Assembly: GCF_009712475.1 (NCBI RefSeq)
Contig: NZ_VCJO01000010.1
Span: 124,001-188,000, forward strand
From: Micromonospora sp. CP22
GTDB lineage: Bacteria; Actinomycetota; Actinomycetes; Mycobacteriales; Micromonosporaceae
Reading direction: 5' to 3'
DNA length: 64,000 nt
A model generated the notes under the pieces. That model worked only from the letters and a program-made list of their open reading frames with translations. It did no database searches and was not told the origin of the DNA. Shown here one piece after another: positions 8,752 through 17,198 of the stretch. Positions within the stretch are counted from its first letter, which is position 1. Each line of letters opens with the position of its first letter. Both the position numbers and the translations under genes were made by a program.

Positions 8752-10110
8752 TCACATGCTGGCGATCAGCCGTTCCACCCGCTCGTCGTACGCCCGGAAC
8801 GGGTCCTTGCACAGCACGGTCCGCTGCGCCTGGTCGTTGAGCTTCAGGTGCACCCAGTCGACGGTGAAGTCCCGCCGCTTCTCCTGGGCGTGCCGGATGA
8901 ACTCGCCCCGCAGCCGGGCCCGGGTGGTCTGCGGCGGCGTCTCCTTCGCCTCGAAGATCTCCGGATCGGTGGCGACCCGGTCCACCGCGCCGCGCCGCTC
9001 CAACAACGCGTAGAGGCCCCGACCCCGGCGCAGGTCGTGGTACGCCAGATCCATCTGCGCCACCCGGGGGTGCGACAGCGGCAGGTCGTGCTTGCGCTGG
9101 TACCGCTCGATCAGGCGCAGCTTGCTCACCCAGTCGATCTCCCGGGACACCGGTTCCAGATCGCCGGTCTCCACCGCCCGCAGCACCCGGCCCCACAGCT
9201 CGACCACCCGCTTGGCGGTCTGGTCGCCGCCGCGCCGCTCCACGAACTCGGTCGCCTTGGCGAGGTACTCCTGCTGGATCTCCAGGGCGCTGATCTCCTT
9301 GCCCGAGGCCAGCCGCACCTTGCGCCGACCGGTGATGTCGTGCGACACCTCCCGGATCGCCCGGATCGGGTTCTCCAGGGTGAGGTCACGCATCACCACG
9401 CCACCCTCGATCATCCGCAGCACGATGTCGGCGGTGCCGACCTTCAGCAGCGTGGTGACCTCGTTCATGTTGGAGTCGCCGACGATGACGTGCAGCCGGC
9501 GGTAGCGTTCCGCGTCGGCGTGCGGCTCGTCGCGGGTGTTGATGATCGGCCGGCTGCGGGTGGTCGCCGAGGAGACCCCCTCCCAGATGTGTTCGGCCCG
9601 CTGGGACAGGCAGTACACCGCACCACGCGGGGTCTGGAGCACCTTGCCGGCACCGCAGATCAGTTGCCGGGTGACCAGGAACGGGATCAGGACGTCGGCG
9701 AGCCGGCCGAACTCGCCGTGCCGGGACACCAGGTAGTTCTCGTGGCAGCCGTACGAGTTGCCGGCCGAGTCGGTGTTGTTCTTGAACAGGTAGATCTCAC
9801 CGGCGATGCCCTCGTCGTGCAGCCGCTTCTCCGCGTCGATGAGCAGCCCTTCCAGGATCCGCTCACCGGCCCGGTCGTGGGCGACCAGGTCGACCACCGA
9901 GTCGCACTCGGGGGTGGCGTACTCGGGGTGTGAGCCGACATCCAGGTAGAGCCGCGCCCCGTTACGCAGGAAGACGTTGCTCGACCGGCCCCAGGACACG
10001 ACCCGGCGGAAGAGATACCGGGCCACCTCGTCGGGGGACAGCCGCCGCTGTCCGCGGTAGGTACAGGTGACGCCGTACTCGGTCTCCAGACCGAAGATTC
10101 GCCGTTCCAT
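8752..10110 (-). CDS. pafA: Pup--protein ligase PafA
   Basis: Joins the C-terminal glutamate of Pup to lysines of target proteins using ATP, marking them for the proteasome. The 452 residues match the family length. The N-terminal GLETEYGV holds the metal-binding Glu residues, and the catalytic Asp falls at position 57 in GARLYLDVGSHPEYATPE, the same number as in the mycobacterial enzyme. HLYKNNTDS-like (YLFKNNTDS) and INTRDEPHAD segments are also conserved. No Shine-Dalgarno is seen before the ATG; a TAATGT hexamer lies six bases upstream of it, so the message may be leaderless. PafA lies apart from pup because the rhamnose/polysaccharide block intervenes. Confidence 0.98.
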   Translation of the reverse strand: MERRIFGLETEYGVTCTYRGQRRLSPDEVARYLFRRVVSWGRSSNVFLRNGARLYLDVGSHPEYATPECDSVVDLVAHDRAGERILEGLLIDAEKRLHDEGIAGEIYLFKNNTDSAGNSYGCHENYLVSRHGEFGRLADVLIPFLVTRQLICGAGKVLQTPRGAVYCLSQRAEHIWEGVSSATTRSRPIINTRDEPHADAERYRRLHVIVGDSNMNEVTTLLKVGTADIVLRMIEGGVVMRDLTLENPIRAIREVSHDITGRRKVRLASGKEISALEIQQEYLAKATEFVERRGGDQTAKRVVELWGRVLRAVETGDLEPVSREIDWVSKLRLIERYQRKHDLPLSHPRVAQMDLAYHDLRRGRGLYALLERRGAVDRVATDPEIFEAKETPPQTTRARLRGEFIRHAQEKRRDFTVDWVHLKLNDQAQRTVLCKDPFRAYDERVERLIASM

Positions 10111-10167
10111 GATGAGACATTAGCCGTACCGAGGCCCTGTTCGTCACTGTCGGAGCAGGTGTCGATC

Positions 10168-10785
10168 TCAACCGTCGGTGGAAGCCGCCGTTGCGGCGAG
10201 TGTCGCGGCGTACCGCCGGCAGGTCTCGTACACCGGCAACAGCCCGGCCGCCCGGGTCTCGGCCAGGGTCGGCGCGGCGGCGTCGCGGTCGGACAGCCGT
10301 GGCGCGGTGGTCGGCCACTCGATGCCCAACTCCTCGTCCAGCGGGTGCACCGCGTGCTCGGCCGACGGATTGTACGTGGTGGAGCAGAGGTAGGTCAACA
10401 TGGCGTCGTCGGTCAACGCGCAGAACCCGTGACCGAGCCCTTCGGCCAGGTAGACCGCGCGCCGGTCCACGTCGTCCAGGCGGACGCCCTCCCACCGGCC
10501 GAAGGTGGGCGAGCCGACCCGCAGGTCGACGACCACGTCGAGCACCGCTCCCCGTACGCAGGTGACGTACTTCGCCTGCCCCGGCGGCACGTCGGCGAAG
10601 TGGATCCCCCGCACCACGTCCCGGGACGAGACGGACAGGTTGCCCTGCGCCAGCCGCAGGGGATGCCCGACCGCCTCGGTCAGCCGGTCGAAGCGGTACC
10701 ACTCCAGGAACAGCCCACGCGGGTCGCCGTGCTGCTGCGGGGTGACCTCCCAGGCGCCCTCGACACTCAACGGTCGGAGTTTCAC
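10168..10785 (-). CDS. rmlC: dTDP-4-dehydrorhamnose 3,5-epimerase
   Basis: Third step of dTDP-L-rhamnose synthesis. The 205-residue cupin shows the family features: GDPRGLF, LRLAQGNLSVS, the catalytic His of VRGIHF (His62) and the Tyr of LTYLCSTTYNP (about 132). The GTG start overlaps the rmlA stop (GTGA), so rmlA-rmlC is translationally coupled. The rest of the pathway (rmlB, rmlD) reads divergently next door. A related deoxysugar epimerase is possible, but a full rml set makes rhamnose the best call. Confidence 0.93.
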   Translation of the reverse strand: MKLRPLSVEGAWEVTPQQHGDPRGLFLEWYRFDRLTEAVGHPLRLAQGNLSVSSRDVVRGIHFADVPPGQAKYVTCVRGAVLDVVVDLRVGSPTFGRWEGVRLDDVDRRAVYLAEGLGHGFCALTDDAMLTYLCSTTYNPSAEHAVHPLDEELGIEWPTTAPRLSDRDAAAPTLAETRAAGLLPVYETCRRYAATLAATAASTDG

Positions 10786-11693
10786 CGTGCCACCCCCGCC
10801 GCCCCGAACTCACCGGTCGGTTCCTGCCGCCCACTGGCGAGCAGGTCGAGCAGATAGTCGCCGTAGCCACTCTTGGTCAACGGTTCGGCCAGCGCCCGCA
10901 GCTGCGCGTCGTCGATCAGTCCGGCCCGCCAGACGGCCTCCTCCACGCAGCCGATCTTCAAGCCCTGTCGTTCCTCGATCACCCGGACGAACTCGGCCGC
11001 CTGCATCAGCGAGGTGAAGGTGCCGGTGTCCAGCCAGGCGGTCCCCCGGTCGAGCACGGTGACCGACAGCTCCCCCCACTGCCGGTACGCCTCGTTCACC
11101 GCGGTGATCTCCAGCTCGCCCCGCGCACTGGGGGTGAGCCCCCGGGCGATCTCCACCACCCGGTTGTCGTAGAAGTACAGGCCGGGCACCGCGTACCGGG
11201 ACGTCGGCCGTTTCGGCTTCTCCTCGATCGACAGCACCCGACCGTCGGCGTCGAAGTGCACCACGCCGTACGCCTGCGGATTGGCCACCGGATAGGCGAA
11301 GATCCGTCCACCCACCGGATCGCCCGCCTCGGCCAACTGCCGTCCCAGGCCGACGCCGTGGAAGATGTTGTCACCGAGGATCAGCGCCACCGACTCGTCG
11401 CCGATGAAGTCCGCCCCGAGCACGAACGCCTGCGCGATGCCCTCCGGCCGGGGCTGGGCGACGTACTCCAGCCGGAGCCCGAACTGTCCGCCGTCGCCGA
11501 GCAGCCGCCGGAACTGGTCCTGCTCCTCCGGCGTGGTGATCACCAGGATCTCGTGGATCCCGGCCATCACCAGGGTGGAGAGGGGGTAGTAGATCATCGG
11601 CTTGTCGAAGACCGGCATGAGCTGTTTCGACACCGCCCGGGTGATCGGCCAGAGCCGGGATCCGGTGCCACCGGCGAGCAGGATTCCACGCAC
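10782..11693 (-). CDS. rmlA: Glucose-1-phosphate thymidylyltransferase
   Basis: First step of dTDP-L-rhamnose synthesis: glucose-1-phosphate plus dTTP gives dTDP-glucose. The 303 residues begin with the nucleotide-binding LAGGTGSRLWPIT (about 6-18) and the signature KQLMPVFDKPMIYYPLS. ILGDNIFHG holds the metal-binding Asp, and the C-terminus has WLDTGT. GTG start at 11693. It is first in a two-gene operon with rmlC, and diverges from rmlB across 84 bases that contain an inverted repeat. Confidence 0.96.
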   Translation of the reverse strand: MRGILLAGGTGSRLWPITRAVSKQLMPVFDKPMIYYPLSTLVMAGIHEILVITTPEEQDQFRRLLGDGGQFGLRLEYVAQPRPEGIAQAFVLGADFIGDESVALILGDNIFHGVGLGRQLAEAGDPVGGRIFAYPVANPQAYGVVHFDADGRVLSIEEKPKRPTSRYAVPGLYFYDNRVVEIARGLTPSARGELEITAVNEAYRQWGELSVTVLDRGTAWLDTGTFTSLMQAAEFVRVIEERQGLKIGCVEEAVWRAGLIDDAQLRALAEPLTKSGYGDYLLDLLASGRQEPTGEFGAAGVAR

Positions 11694-11721
11694 CCGGGGA
11701 GCCTACCGGCAGACCGACCAG

Positions 11722-11755
11722 CGGCCACGTTTCGCCTGCGCTGCGAAAGTGGCCG
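11722..11755. promoter_or_regulatory. Inverted repeat in the rmlA/rmlB divergent promoter
   Basis: CGGCCACGTTTCGC (11722-11735) and GCGAAAGTGGCCG (11743-11755) are complementary except for one extra base, around a 7-base spacer. It sits in the only space from which both rml operons can be transcribed, so it is a good candidate operator. A TAGACT -10-like hexamer for rmlB follows at 11763. Confidence 0.55.
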
Positions 11756-11777
11756 TTTCGCGTAGACTTCCGGACCC

Positions 11778-12776
11778 GTGAGGATTCTGGTCACCGGCGG
11801 TGCCGGTTTCATCGGTTCGGAGTACGTGCGGATGCTGCTCGGCGTTCCCGGCGGCAGCGCCGCCGGCGTTCCGGCACTGGAGCCGACCGAGGTCACCGTG
11901 CTCGACGCGCTCACCTACTCCGGCAACCTGGCCAACCTCGCGCCGGTGGCCGACGACCCTCGACTGCGCTTCGTGCACGGTGACATACGTCACTCCGACG
12001 TTGTCGACCAGGCCGTCGCGGGGCATGACGTGATCGTGCACTTCGCCGCCGAGTCCCACGTCGACCGTTCCATCGCCGGTGCCGCGCCCTTCGTCACGAC
12101 CAACGTCCTCGGCACCCAGCACCTGCTCGACGCCGCGCTGCGCCACGGCGTCGACCGGTTCGTGCACGTCTCCACCGACGAGGTCTACGGCTCCATCGCC
12201 GAAGGCTCCTGGACCGAGGACTGGCCGCTGGCCCCCAACTCGCCCTACTCGGCGTCGAAGGCCGGCTCCGACCTGCTCGCCCTGGCCTACCACCGCACCC
12301 ACGGCCTCGACGTGGTGGTCACCCGCTGCTCCAACAACTACGGCCCCTACCAGTACCCGGAGAAGGTCATCCCGCTGTTCGTCACCAACCTCCTCGACGG
12401 CGGCAACGTCCCGCTCTACGGCGACGGCGGCAACGTGCGCGACTGGCTGCACGTGCACGACCACTGCCGGGGCATCGCCCTGGTCCAGGACAAGGGGCGC
12501 GCCGGCGAGGTCTACCACATCGGCGGCGGCACCGAGCTGACCAACAAGGAACTGACCGCCCGGCTCCTCGACGCCTGCGACGCCGGCTGGGACCGGGTGA
12601 CGCCGGTCGCCGACCGCAAGGGCCACGACCGTCGGTACTCGCTGGACATCACCAAGATCAGCAATGAGCTGGGGTACGCCCCCAGCATCGCCTTCGACAC
12701 CGGGCTCGCCGACACCGTCCGCTGGTACCGGGACAACCGCGCCTGGTGGGAACCGCTGAAGGCGGCCACCGCATGA
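11778..12776 (+). CDS. rmlB: dTDP-glucose 4,6-dehydratase
   Basis: Second step of dTDP-L-rhamnose synthesis, an extended short-chain dehydrogenase using NAD. Residues 5-14 TGGAGFIGS bind the cofactor. The catalytic Thr-Asp-Glu lie in STDEVYG (133-135), and the YxxxK pair is Tyr157/Lys161 in PYSASKAGSD. It has 332 residues and a GTG start. It is first in the plus-strand operon and its stop overlaps the rmlD start (ATGA). Confidence 0.97.
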   Translation: MRILVTGGAGFIGSEYVRMLLGVPGGSAAGVPALEPTEVTVLDALTYSGNLANLAPVADDPRLRFVHGDIRHSDVVDQAVAGHDVIVHFAAESHVDRSIAGAAPFVTTNVLGTQHLLDAALRHGVDRFVHVSTDEVYGSIAEGSWTEDWPLAPNSPYSASKAGSDLLALAYHRTHGLDVVVTRCSNNYGPYQYPEKVIPLFVTNLLDGGNVPLYGDGGNVRDWLHVHDHCRGIALVQDKGRAGEVYHIGGGTELTNKELTARLLDACDAGWDRVTPVADRKGHDRRYSLDITKISNELGYAPSIAFDTGLADTVRWYRDNRAWWEPLKAATA

Positions 12777-13657
12777 GGTTCCTGGTGACCGGAGCCGGCG
12801 GGATGCTCGGACGTGACCTGGTCGACGTCCTCACCGCGCGGCCCGACCACCGGGTCACCGCCGCCACCCGCGCCGACCTGGACATCACCGATCCCGCCGC
12901 CGTGCACGCCGCCGTCGGCGGCCACGACGTGGTGGTCAACACCGCCGCCTGGACCGACGTCGACGGCGCCGAGGCAGACGAGTCGGCCGCCACCGCCGTC
13001 AACGGTGACGCCGTCGGCCACCTCGCAGCCGCCTGCGCCGCACACCGCGTACGCCTGCTGCACCTGTCCACCGACTACGTCTTCGACGGCACCGCCACCA
13101 CGCCCTACCCCGAGCACGCGCCGACCGCACCGCTCAACGCGTACGGCCGCAGCAAGCTCGTCGGCGAGCGGGCCGTGACCCGACTGCTACCGGACGCCGG
13201 GTACGTGGTGCGGACCGCGTGGCTCTACGGCACCCACGGCCGCAACTTCGTCACCACCATGCTCGACCTGGCCGACCGACGCGACACCCTCGACGTCGTC
13301 GACGACCAGCGGGGCCAGCCGACCTGGTCCCGAGCCCTGGCCCACCAGCTGGTCATGCTCGCCGAAGCCGCCGACACCGGACGGGCCGCGCCCGGGGTCT
13401 ACCACGGCACCTGCTCCGGGGAGACCACCTGGTACGGCCTGGCCCGTGCGGTGTTCGCCCGACACGGGCTCGACCCGGACCGGATCCGGCCCACCACCAG
13501 CGCCCGGTTCGTGCGACCCGCCCGGAGACCGACGTACAGTGTGCTCGGACACGGCCGGTGGGCCGAGGCCGGGCTGTCGCCCCTGCCGGACTGGCACGCC
13601 ACCCTGGTCGACGCGTTCGCCCCCGCCGCTCCACTCTCCCCGTGGAAGGTCGTATGA
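12773..13657 (+). CDS. rmlD: dTDP-4-dehydrorhamnose reductase
   Basis: Last step of dTDP-L-rhamnose synthesis. The 294 residues start MRFLVTGAGGMLGRDL, a Rossmann motif for NAD(P)H. LHLSTDYVFDG is the family signature, and NAYGRSKLVGE carries the YxxxK pair. The ATG at 12773 overlaps the rmlB stop, which fixes the start; the frame upstream is only shadow. It overlaps the next gene by four bases as well. Confidence 0.96.
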   Translation: MRFLVTGAGGMLGRDLVDVLTARPDHRVTAATRADLDITDPAAVHAAVGGHDVVVNTAAWTDVDGAEADESAATAVNGDAVGHLAAACAAHRVRLLHLSTDYVFDGTATTPYPEHAPTAPLNAYGRSKLVGERAVTRLLPDAGYVVRTAWLYGTHGRNFVTTMLDLADRRDTLDVVDDQRGQPTWSRALAHQLVMLAEAADTGRAAPGVYHGTCSGETTWYGLARAVFARHGLDPDRIRPTTSARFVRPARRPTYSVLGHGRWAEAGLSPLPDWHATLVDAFAPAAPLSPWKVV

Positions 13658-14052
13658 AGCTCACCCTGGTCACCGGCCTGACCGGACTGGTCCTGCTGGG
13701 CACGATCGTCGAGCTGCTGCGCCGTCGGCAACTCCGCGAGAAGTACGGCATGCTCTGGCTCGGCCTGCTGTTCGTGGTGATTCCACTGTCGCTGTTCCCC
13801 CGGCTGCTCGACGGCGTCGCGGACCTGCTCGGCGTCGCCTCCGGCGTCAGCCTGGTGCTCTTCCTCGGCATCGTCTTCCTGCTGCTGGTCTGCATCCACC
13901 TCAGCTGGGAGGTCAGCGCGCTCGAGGAGGAGACCCGTACCCTCGCCGAGGAGTTCGCCCTGCTCCGCGCCGAGGTCGAGGCGGAACGCGCGGAACGCGC
14001 GGAGTGGACCCACCGAGCGGACCCCGCGGAACTGGTGTCCCGCGATGGTTAA
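13654..14052 (+). CDS. DUF2304-type membrane protein
   Basis: Small membrane protein (132 residues) with three hydrophobic segments (about 3-18, 32-50, 65-85) and a long charged coiled-coil tail (EVSALEEETRTLAEEFALLRA onward). It matches what I know of DUF2304, a family that often sits beside polyprenyl-phosphate sugar transferases in cell-surface polysaccharide clusters and may anchor or present them. Start and stop both overlap neighbours, so it is made together with the glycosyltransferase that follows. Confidence 0.82.
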   Translation: MKLTLVTGLTGLVLLGTIVELLRRRQLREKYGMLWLGLLFVVIPLSLFPRLLDGVADLLGVASGVSLVLFLGIVFLLLVCIHLSWEVSALEEETRTLAEEFALLRAEVEAERAERAEWTHRADPAELVSRDG

Positions 14053-14746
14053 CGGCAAGAAGCTCCTCATCATCATCCCGGCGCTCAACGAGGCCGCCTC
14101 CATCGGCGACGTCGTCGGCGAGATCCGCGGCGAACTGCCCGGCGTCGACGTGCTCGTCGTCGACGACGGCTCCACCGACCACACCGCCGCCGTCGCCGTC
14201 GCGGCCGGTGCCCGCGTCGCCCGACTGCCGTACAACCTCGGCGTCGGTGGCGCCATGCGGCTCGGCTACCGCTACGCCTACGAGCACGACTACGACGCCG
14301 CGGTGCAGGTCGACGCCGACGGGCAGCACGACCCCCGGTACGTGCCGAAGCTCATCGACCTGCTCGACGACTACGACCTGGTCATCGGAGCCCGGTTCGC
14401 CGGCGAGGGCGATTACACCGTACGCGGCCCCCGCCGCTGGGCGATGGCCATGCTGTCGCTGGTGCTGTCCGGCCTGGCCGGTGCCACCCTGACCGACACC
14501 ACCTCGGGTTTCCGGGCCGCCAACCGTCGAATGATCGAGATGTTCGCCCGGTGGTACCCGGCGGAGTATCTCGGCGACACCGTCGAGACACTGGTGCACG
14601 CCGCCCGGCGCGGTTACCGGATCCAGCAGGTCCCGGTCGCCATGCGCCGCCGGATGGCCGGCACCCCCAGCCACTCCCCCGCCAAGGCGATGATCTACCT
14701 GGGCCGGGCCCTGGCCGTCCTCACGCTCGCCCTCATCCGCCGGTGA
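14045..14746 (+). CDS. Family 2 glycosyltransferase (dolichol-phosphate mannose synthase-like)
   Basis: GT-A fold transferase, likely adding a sugar to polyprenyl phosphate. The 233 residues show IIPALNEAASI, DDGSTD (about 39-44) and the metal-binding VDADGQHD (about 92-99), with a TSGFRA acceptor loop. It ends in a weakly hydrophobic helix but has no large membrane domain; the DUF2304 protein before it may supply that. It overlaps the previous gene by eight bases and the flippase gene by four (GTGA). Confidence 0.88.
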   Translation: MVNGKKLLIIIPALNEAASIGDVVGEIRGELPGVDVLVVDDGSTDHTAAVAVAAGARVARLPYNLGVGGAMRLGYRYAYEHDYDAAVQVDADGQHDPRYVPKLIDLLDDYDLVIGARFAGEGDYTVRGPRRWAMAMLSLVLSGLAGATLTDTTSGFRAANRRMIEMFARWYPAEYLGDTVETLVHAARRGYRIQQVPVAMRRRMAGTPSHSPAKAMIYLGRALAVLTLALIRR

Positions 14747-16047
14747 TCGGCCGCCTGCTCCGCCTCGTCCCCGCCGGCACGCTCCCCGTCGGCATCGGCC
14801 TGGCCGTGGTCGGGCTGGCCGCGTACGTCCATCTCGCCCTGGCCGGACACAACCTCACCGCCGCCGACTACTCCTCCCTGTCGGTGCTCTGGTCCGTCGT
14901 GTTCACCATCGGCATCGGCGTGTTCTTCCCCGTCGAACAGGAGGTCGCCCGCCTCGTCGCGGCCCGCCACTCCCGGGGGCTGCCACCCGGGCCGGTACTG
15001 GCACGCGGCACCGCCGTGGCCGTCGCCGTGCTCGGCCTGCTCCTGCTGCTCACCCTCGGCAGCGCCGACATCCTCACCGACCGACTCTTCGGCGGCGACC
15101 CCGCGATGGTGCCCGCCCTCGCCGGATCGCTGGTCGCACTGGCCGTGACCCACACCACCCGTGGCGTGCTCTCCGGCCTGCGCCGCTTCCGCTGGTACGG
15201 CACCCAACTCGGCCTCGACGGTGGCCTGCGTATCGGCCTGGTCGCCGCCCTCGCCGCCACCGGCGTCGACTCCCCGGTGGCCTACGCGCTGGTGCTGGTC
15301 GTGGCACCACTGGTCGCCGTCGCCCTGACCGCCGCACCGGTCGCCCGGGCGGTCGGCCGAGGACCGGCCGTCCCGTGGCGGCCACTGCTGCGCGGGCTCA
15401 CCCTGCTCACCATCTCCAGCCTGCTCGCCCAGGTGGTGGTCAACATCGGCGTGATCAACGTACGGCTGCTCGACCCGGCCGACGTCGCCACCGCCGGTGC
15501 GTTGCTCTCCGCGCTGGTGCTGGTCCGCATACCGCTGTTCGTCTTCGGCTCGATGCAGGCCGCGCTGCTGCCCGGCCTGTCCACCGCCGCCGCCACCGGC
15601 GACGAACCAGCCTTCCGTGCCCTGCTCCGCCGGTCCCTGGCCGTCGTCACCGCCCTCGGGGCGCTCGGCGGCATCTTCACCGCCCTCACCGGCCCGTGGC
15701 TCGTACGGGCCCTGTTCGACACCCCCGACGTGCTCGGCCACGGCGACTTCGCCTGGCTGTCGGCGGCCACCCTGGCCTACCTGTGGGCGATGGTGCTCGG
15801 TCAGGCGCTCCTCGCCCGTGGCCGGCATCGCGCGCAGGCCGTGGCCTGGACCATCGGCGTCGCCGCGCTCGCCGTCGCGACCCTGCCCCCGCTACCCGTC
15901 GCACTGCGCGTCGAACTCGGCTACACCGTCGGTTCCGTGGTCGCCACCGCCATCATGATCACCTTGCTGCGTCGCCGCCGCGCCACCCCACCCGCTCCAC
16001 CGGTCGCGGCCCCGATGCCCGCCACCACCAGCGGAGGAACCCCATGA
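14743..16047 (+). CDS. Polysaccharide flippase-like membrane protein
   Basis: Polytopic protein of 434 residues with about 12-14 hydrophobic segments, consistent with a MOP-superfamily oligosaccharide flippase (Wzx/MATE type) that moves lipid-linked sugar units across the membrane. No small diagnostic motif is visible, so the call rests on topology, length and position between two glycosyltransferases in the rhamnose operon. The start is the GTG at 14743, overlapping the previous stop; the C-terminus is a Pro/Ala-rich tail. Confidence 0.75.
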   Translation: MIGRLLRLVPAGTLPVGIGLAVVGLAAYVHLALAGHNLTAADYSSLSVLWSVVFTIGIGVFFPVEQEVARLVAARHSRGLPPGPVLARGTAVAVAVLGLLLLLTLGSADILTDRLFGGDPAMVPALAGSLVALAVTHTTRGVLSGLRRFRWYGTQLGLDGGLRIGLVAALAATGVDSPVAYALVLVVAPLVAVALTAAPVARAVGRGPAVPWRPLLRGLTLLTISSLLAQVVVNIGVINVRLLDPADVATAGALLSALVLVRIPLFVFGSMQAALLPGLSTAAATGDEPAFRALLRRSLAVVTALGALGGIFTALTGPWLVRALFDTPDVLGHGDFAWLSAATLAYLWAMVLGQALLARGRHRAQAVAWTIGVAALAVATLPPLPVALRVELGYTVGSVVATAIMITLLRRRRATPPAPPVAAPMPATTSGGTP

Positions 16048-17069
16048 GACCACCCCGCGTCACCGCCGTGACGCTGGCCTACGGCGCCGAGCCCTGGCTG
16101 GTCGACGCCGCCCAGGCGCTGCTCGCCAGCACCGACGTCGACCTCGACCTGATCGTGGTGGACAACGGCTGCACCGGCGACGGCATCGACGTGGTCAAGG
16201 GGCTGCCCGGGGTACGCGTCATCCGACCGGAGGCGAACACCGGCTACTCCGGCGGCTGCAACATCGGTGCCGCCGAGGCCACCGGCGACTGGATCGCCTT
16301 TGTCAACTCCGATGCCATCGTGGCCCCCGACGCCCTCGCCAAGGTCGTCGCGGTGGCCGCCGAGCCGGGCGTCGGTGCCGCCATGGCCTCCATCCGGCTC
16401 GCCCACGACCCCGATCTGATCAACACCTCGGGCAACCCGCTGCACTTCACCGGCCTGTCCTGGGCCGGTGGCAACGGTGAACCGGCCAGCGCCCACGCCC
16501 GGCGCACCGTGGTGCCGTCGCTGAGTGGCTGCTGCTTCGTCATCGACCGCCGCCGCTGGGAGGAACTCGGCGGTTTCCCCGACGAGTACTTCGCCTACCA
16601 CGAGGACACCGAACTCAGCCTGCGGCTGTGGCAGCGCGGCCTACGGCTGGAGTACGTGCCCGACGCCGTGGTGCTGCACCACTACGAGTTCTCCCGCAAC
16701 GACCTCAAGCTCTACCTGGTCGAACGCAACCGCCTGCTGACCCTGCTGACCGCGTACCAGGGTCGGACCCTGGCGCTGCTGGCGCCGATGCTGCTGCTCA
16801 CCGAGGCCGCCATGCTCGCCGCCGCCCTGGCCGGCGGCTGGGCACGTCAGAAGGGCCGGGGCTGGGCCTGGCTGTGGCGTCACCGGGACTGGATCCGGGC
16901 CCGTCGACGCCGGCTCCAGGCCGAACGTGTCGTCGGTGACGGTGCCCTCGCCGACCTGATGACCGCCCGGATAGCGCCGTCGAACGTCGCCGCGCCACCC
17001 GGGACGGGCGTCTTCAACGCCCTCGCCGCCACCTGGTGGGCACTCGTACGGCCACTGCTCAGTCGCTGA
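16044..17069 (+). CDS. Family 2 glycosyltransferase, rhamnosyltransferase-like
   Basis: Of the 341 residues, the first 230 or so form a GT-A domain: VTLAYGAEPWL, VVDNGCTGD, ANTGYSGGCNIG, and FVNSDAIV as the metal site. LSGCCFVIDRRRWEELGGFPDEYFAYHEDTE with LRLWQRGLRLEYVPDAVVLHH is typical of WbbL-like rhamnosyltransferases. A hydrophobic hairpin follows near residues 235-270. A GGAGG site and an ATGA overlap fix the start at 16044. As last gene of the rml operon it may use the dTDP-rhamnose made by its neighbours, but donor and acceptor are inferred. Confidence 0.87.
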   Translation: MRPPRVTAVTLAYGAEPWLVDAAQALLASTDVDLDLIVVDNGCTGDGIDVVKGLPGVRVIRPEANTGYSGGCNIGAAEATGDWIAFVNSDAIVAPDALAKVVAVAAEPGVGAAMASIRLAHDPDLINTSGNPLHFTGLSWAGGNGEPASAHARRTVVPSLSGCCFVIDRRRWEELGGFPDEYFAYHEDTELSLRLWQRGLRLEYVPDAVVLHHYEFSRNDLKLYLVERNRLLTLLTAYQGRTLALLAPMLLLTEAAMLAAALAGGWARQKGRGWAWLWRHRDWIRARRRRLQAERVVGDGALADLMTARIAPSNVAAPPGTGVFNALAATWWALVRPLLSR

Positions 17070-17143
17070 CCCGCCCGACGGAGCGCGCACCTTCCAGCCA
17101 GCTGACGCAGGCTCGTTGCCGGGGTCGAGGGCCGGGACGACGA

Positions 17144-17181
17144 CGCGGCGTCCAGCCGGTCGAAACCGTACGGACGCCGCG
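17144..17181. terminator. Bidirectional terminator between polysaccharide operon and prcA
   Basis: CGCGGCGTCC (17144-17153) and GGACGCCGCG (17172-17181) pair perfectly, with an inner CGGT-CGAA-ACCG mini-stem. It lies between two converging transcription units. Confidence 0.65.
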
Positions 17182-17198
17182 ACAGACCGGGCCGAGAC

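Noticed and set aside
10168..17069. Recent horizontally acquired island
   Set aside because: No tRNA, transposase, integrase, direct repeats or visible change in base composition or codon use at the borders.
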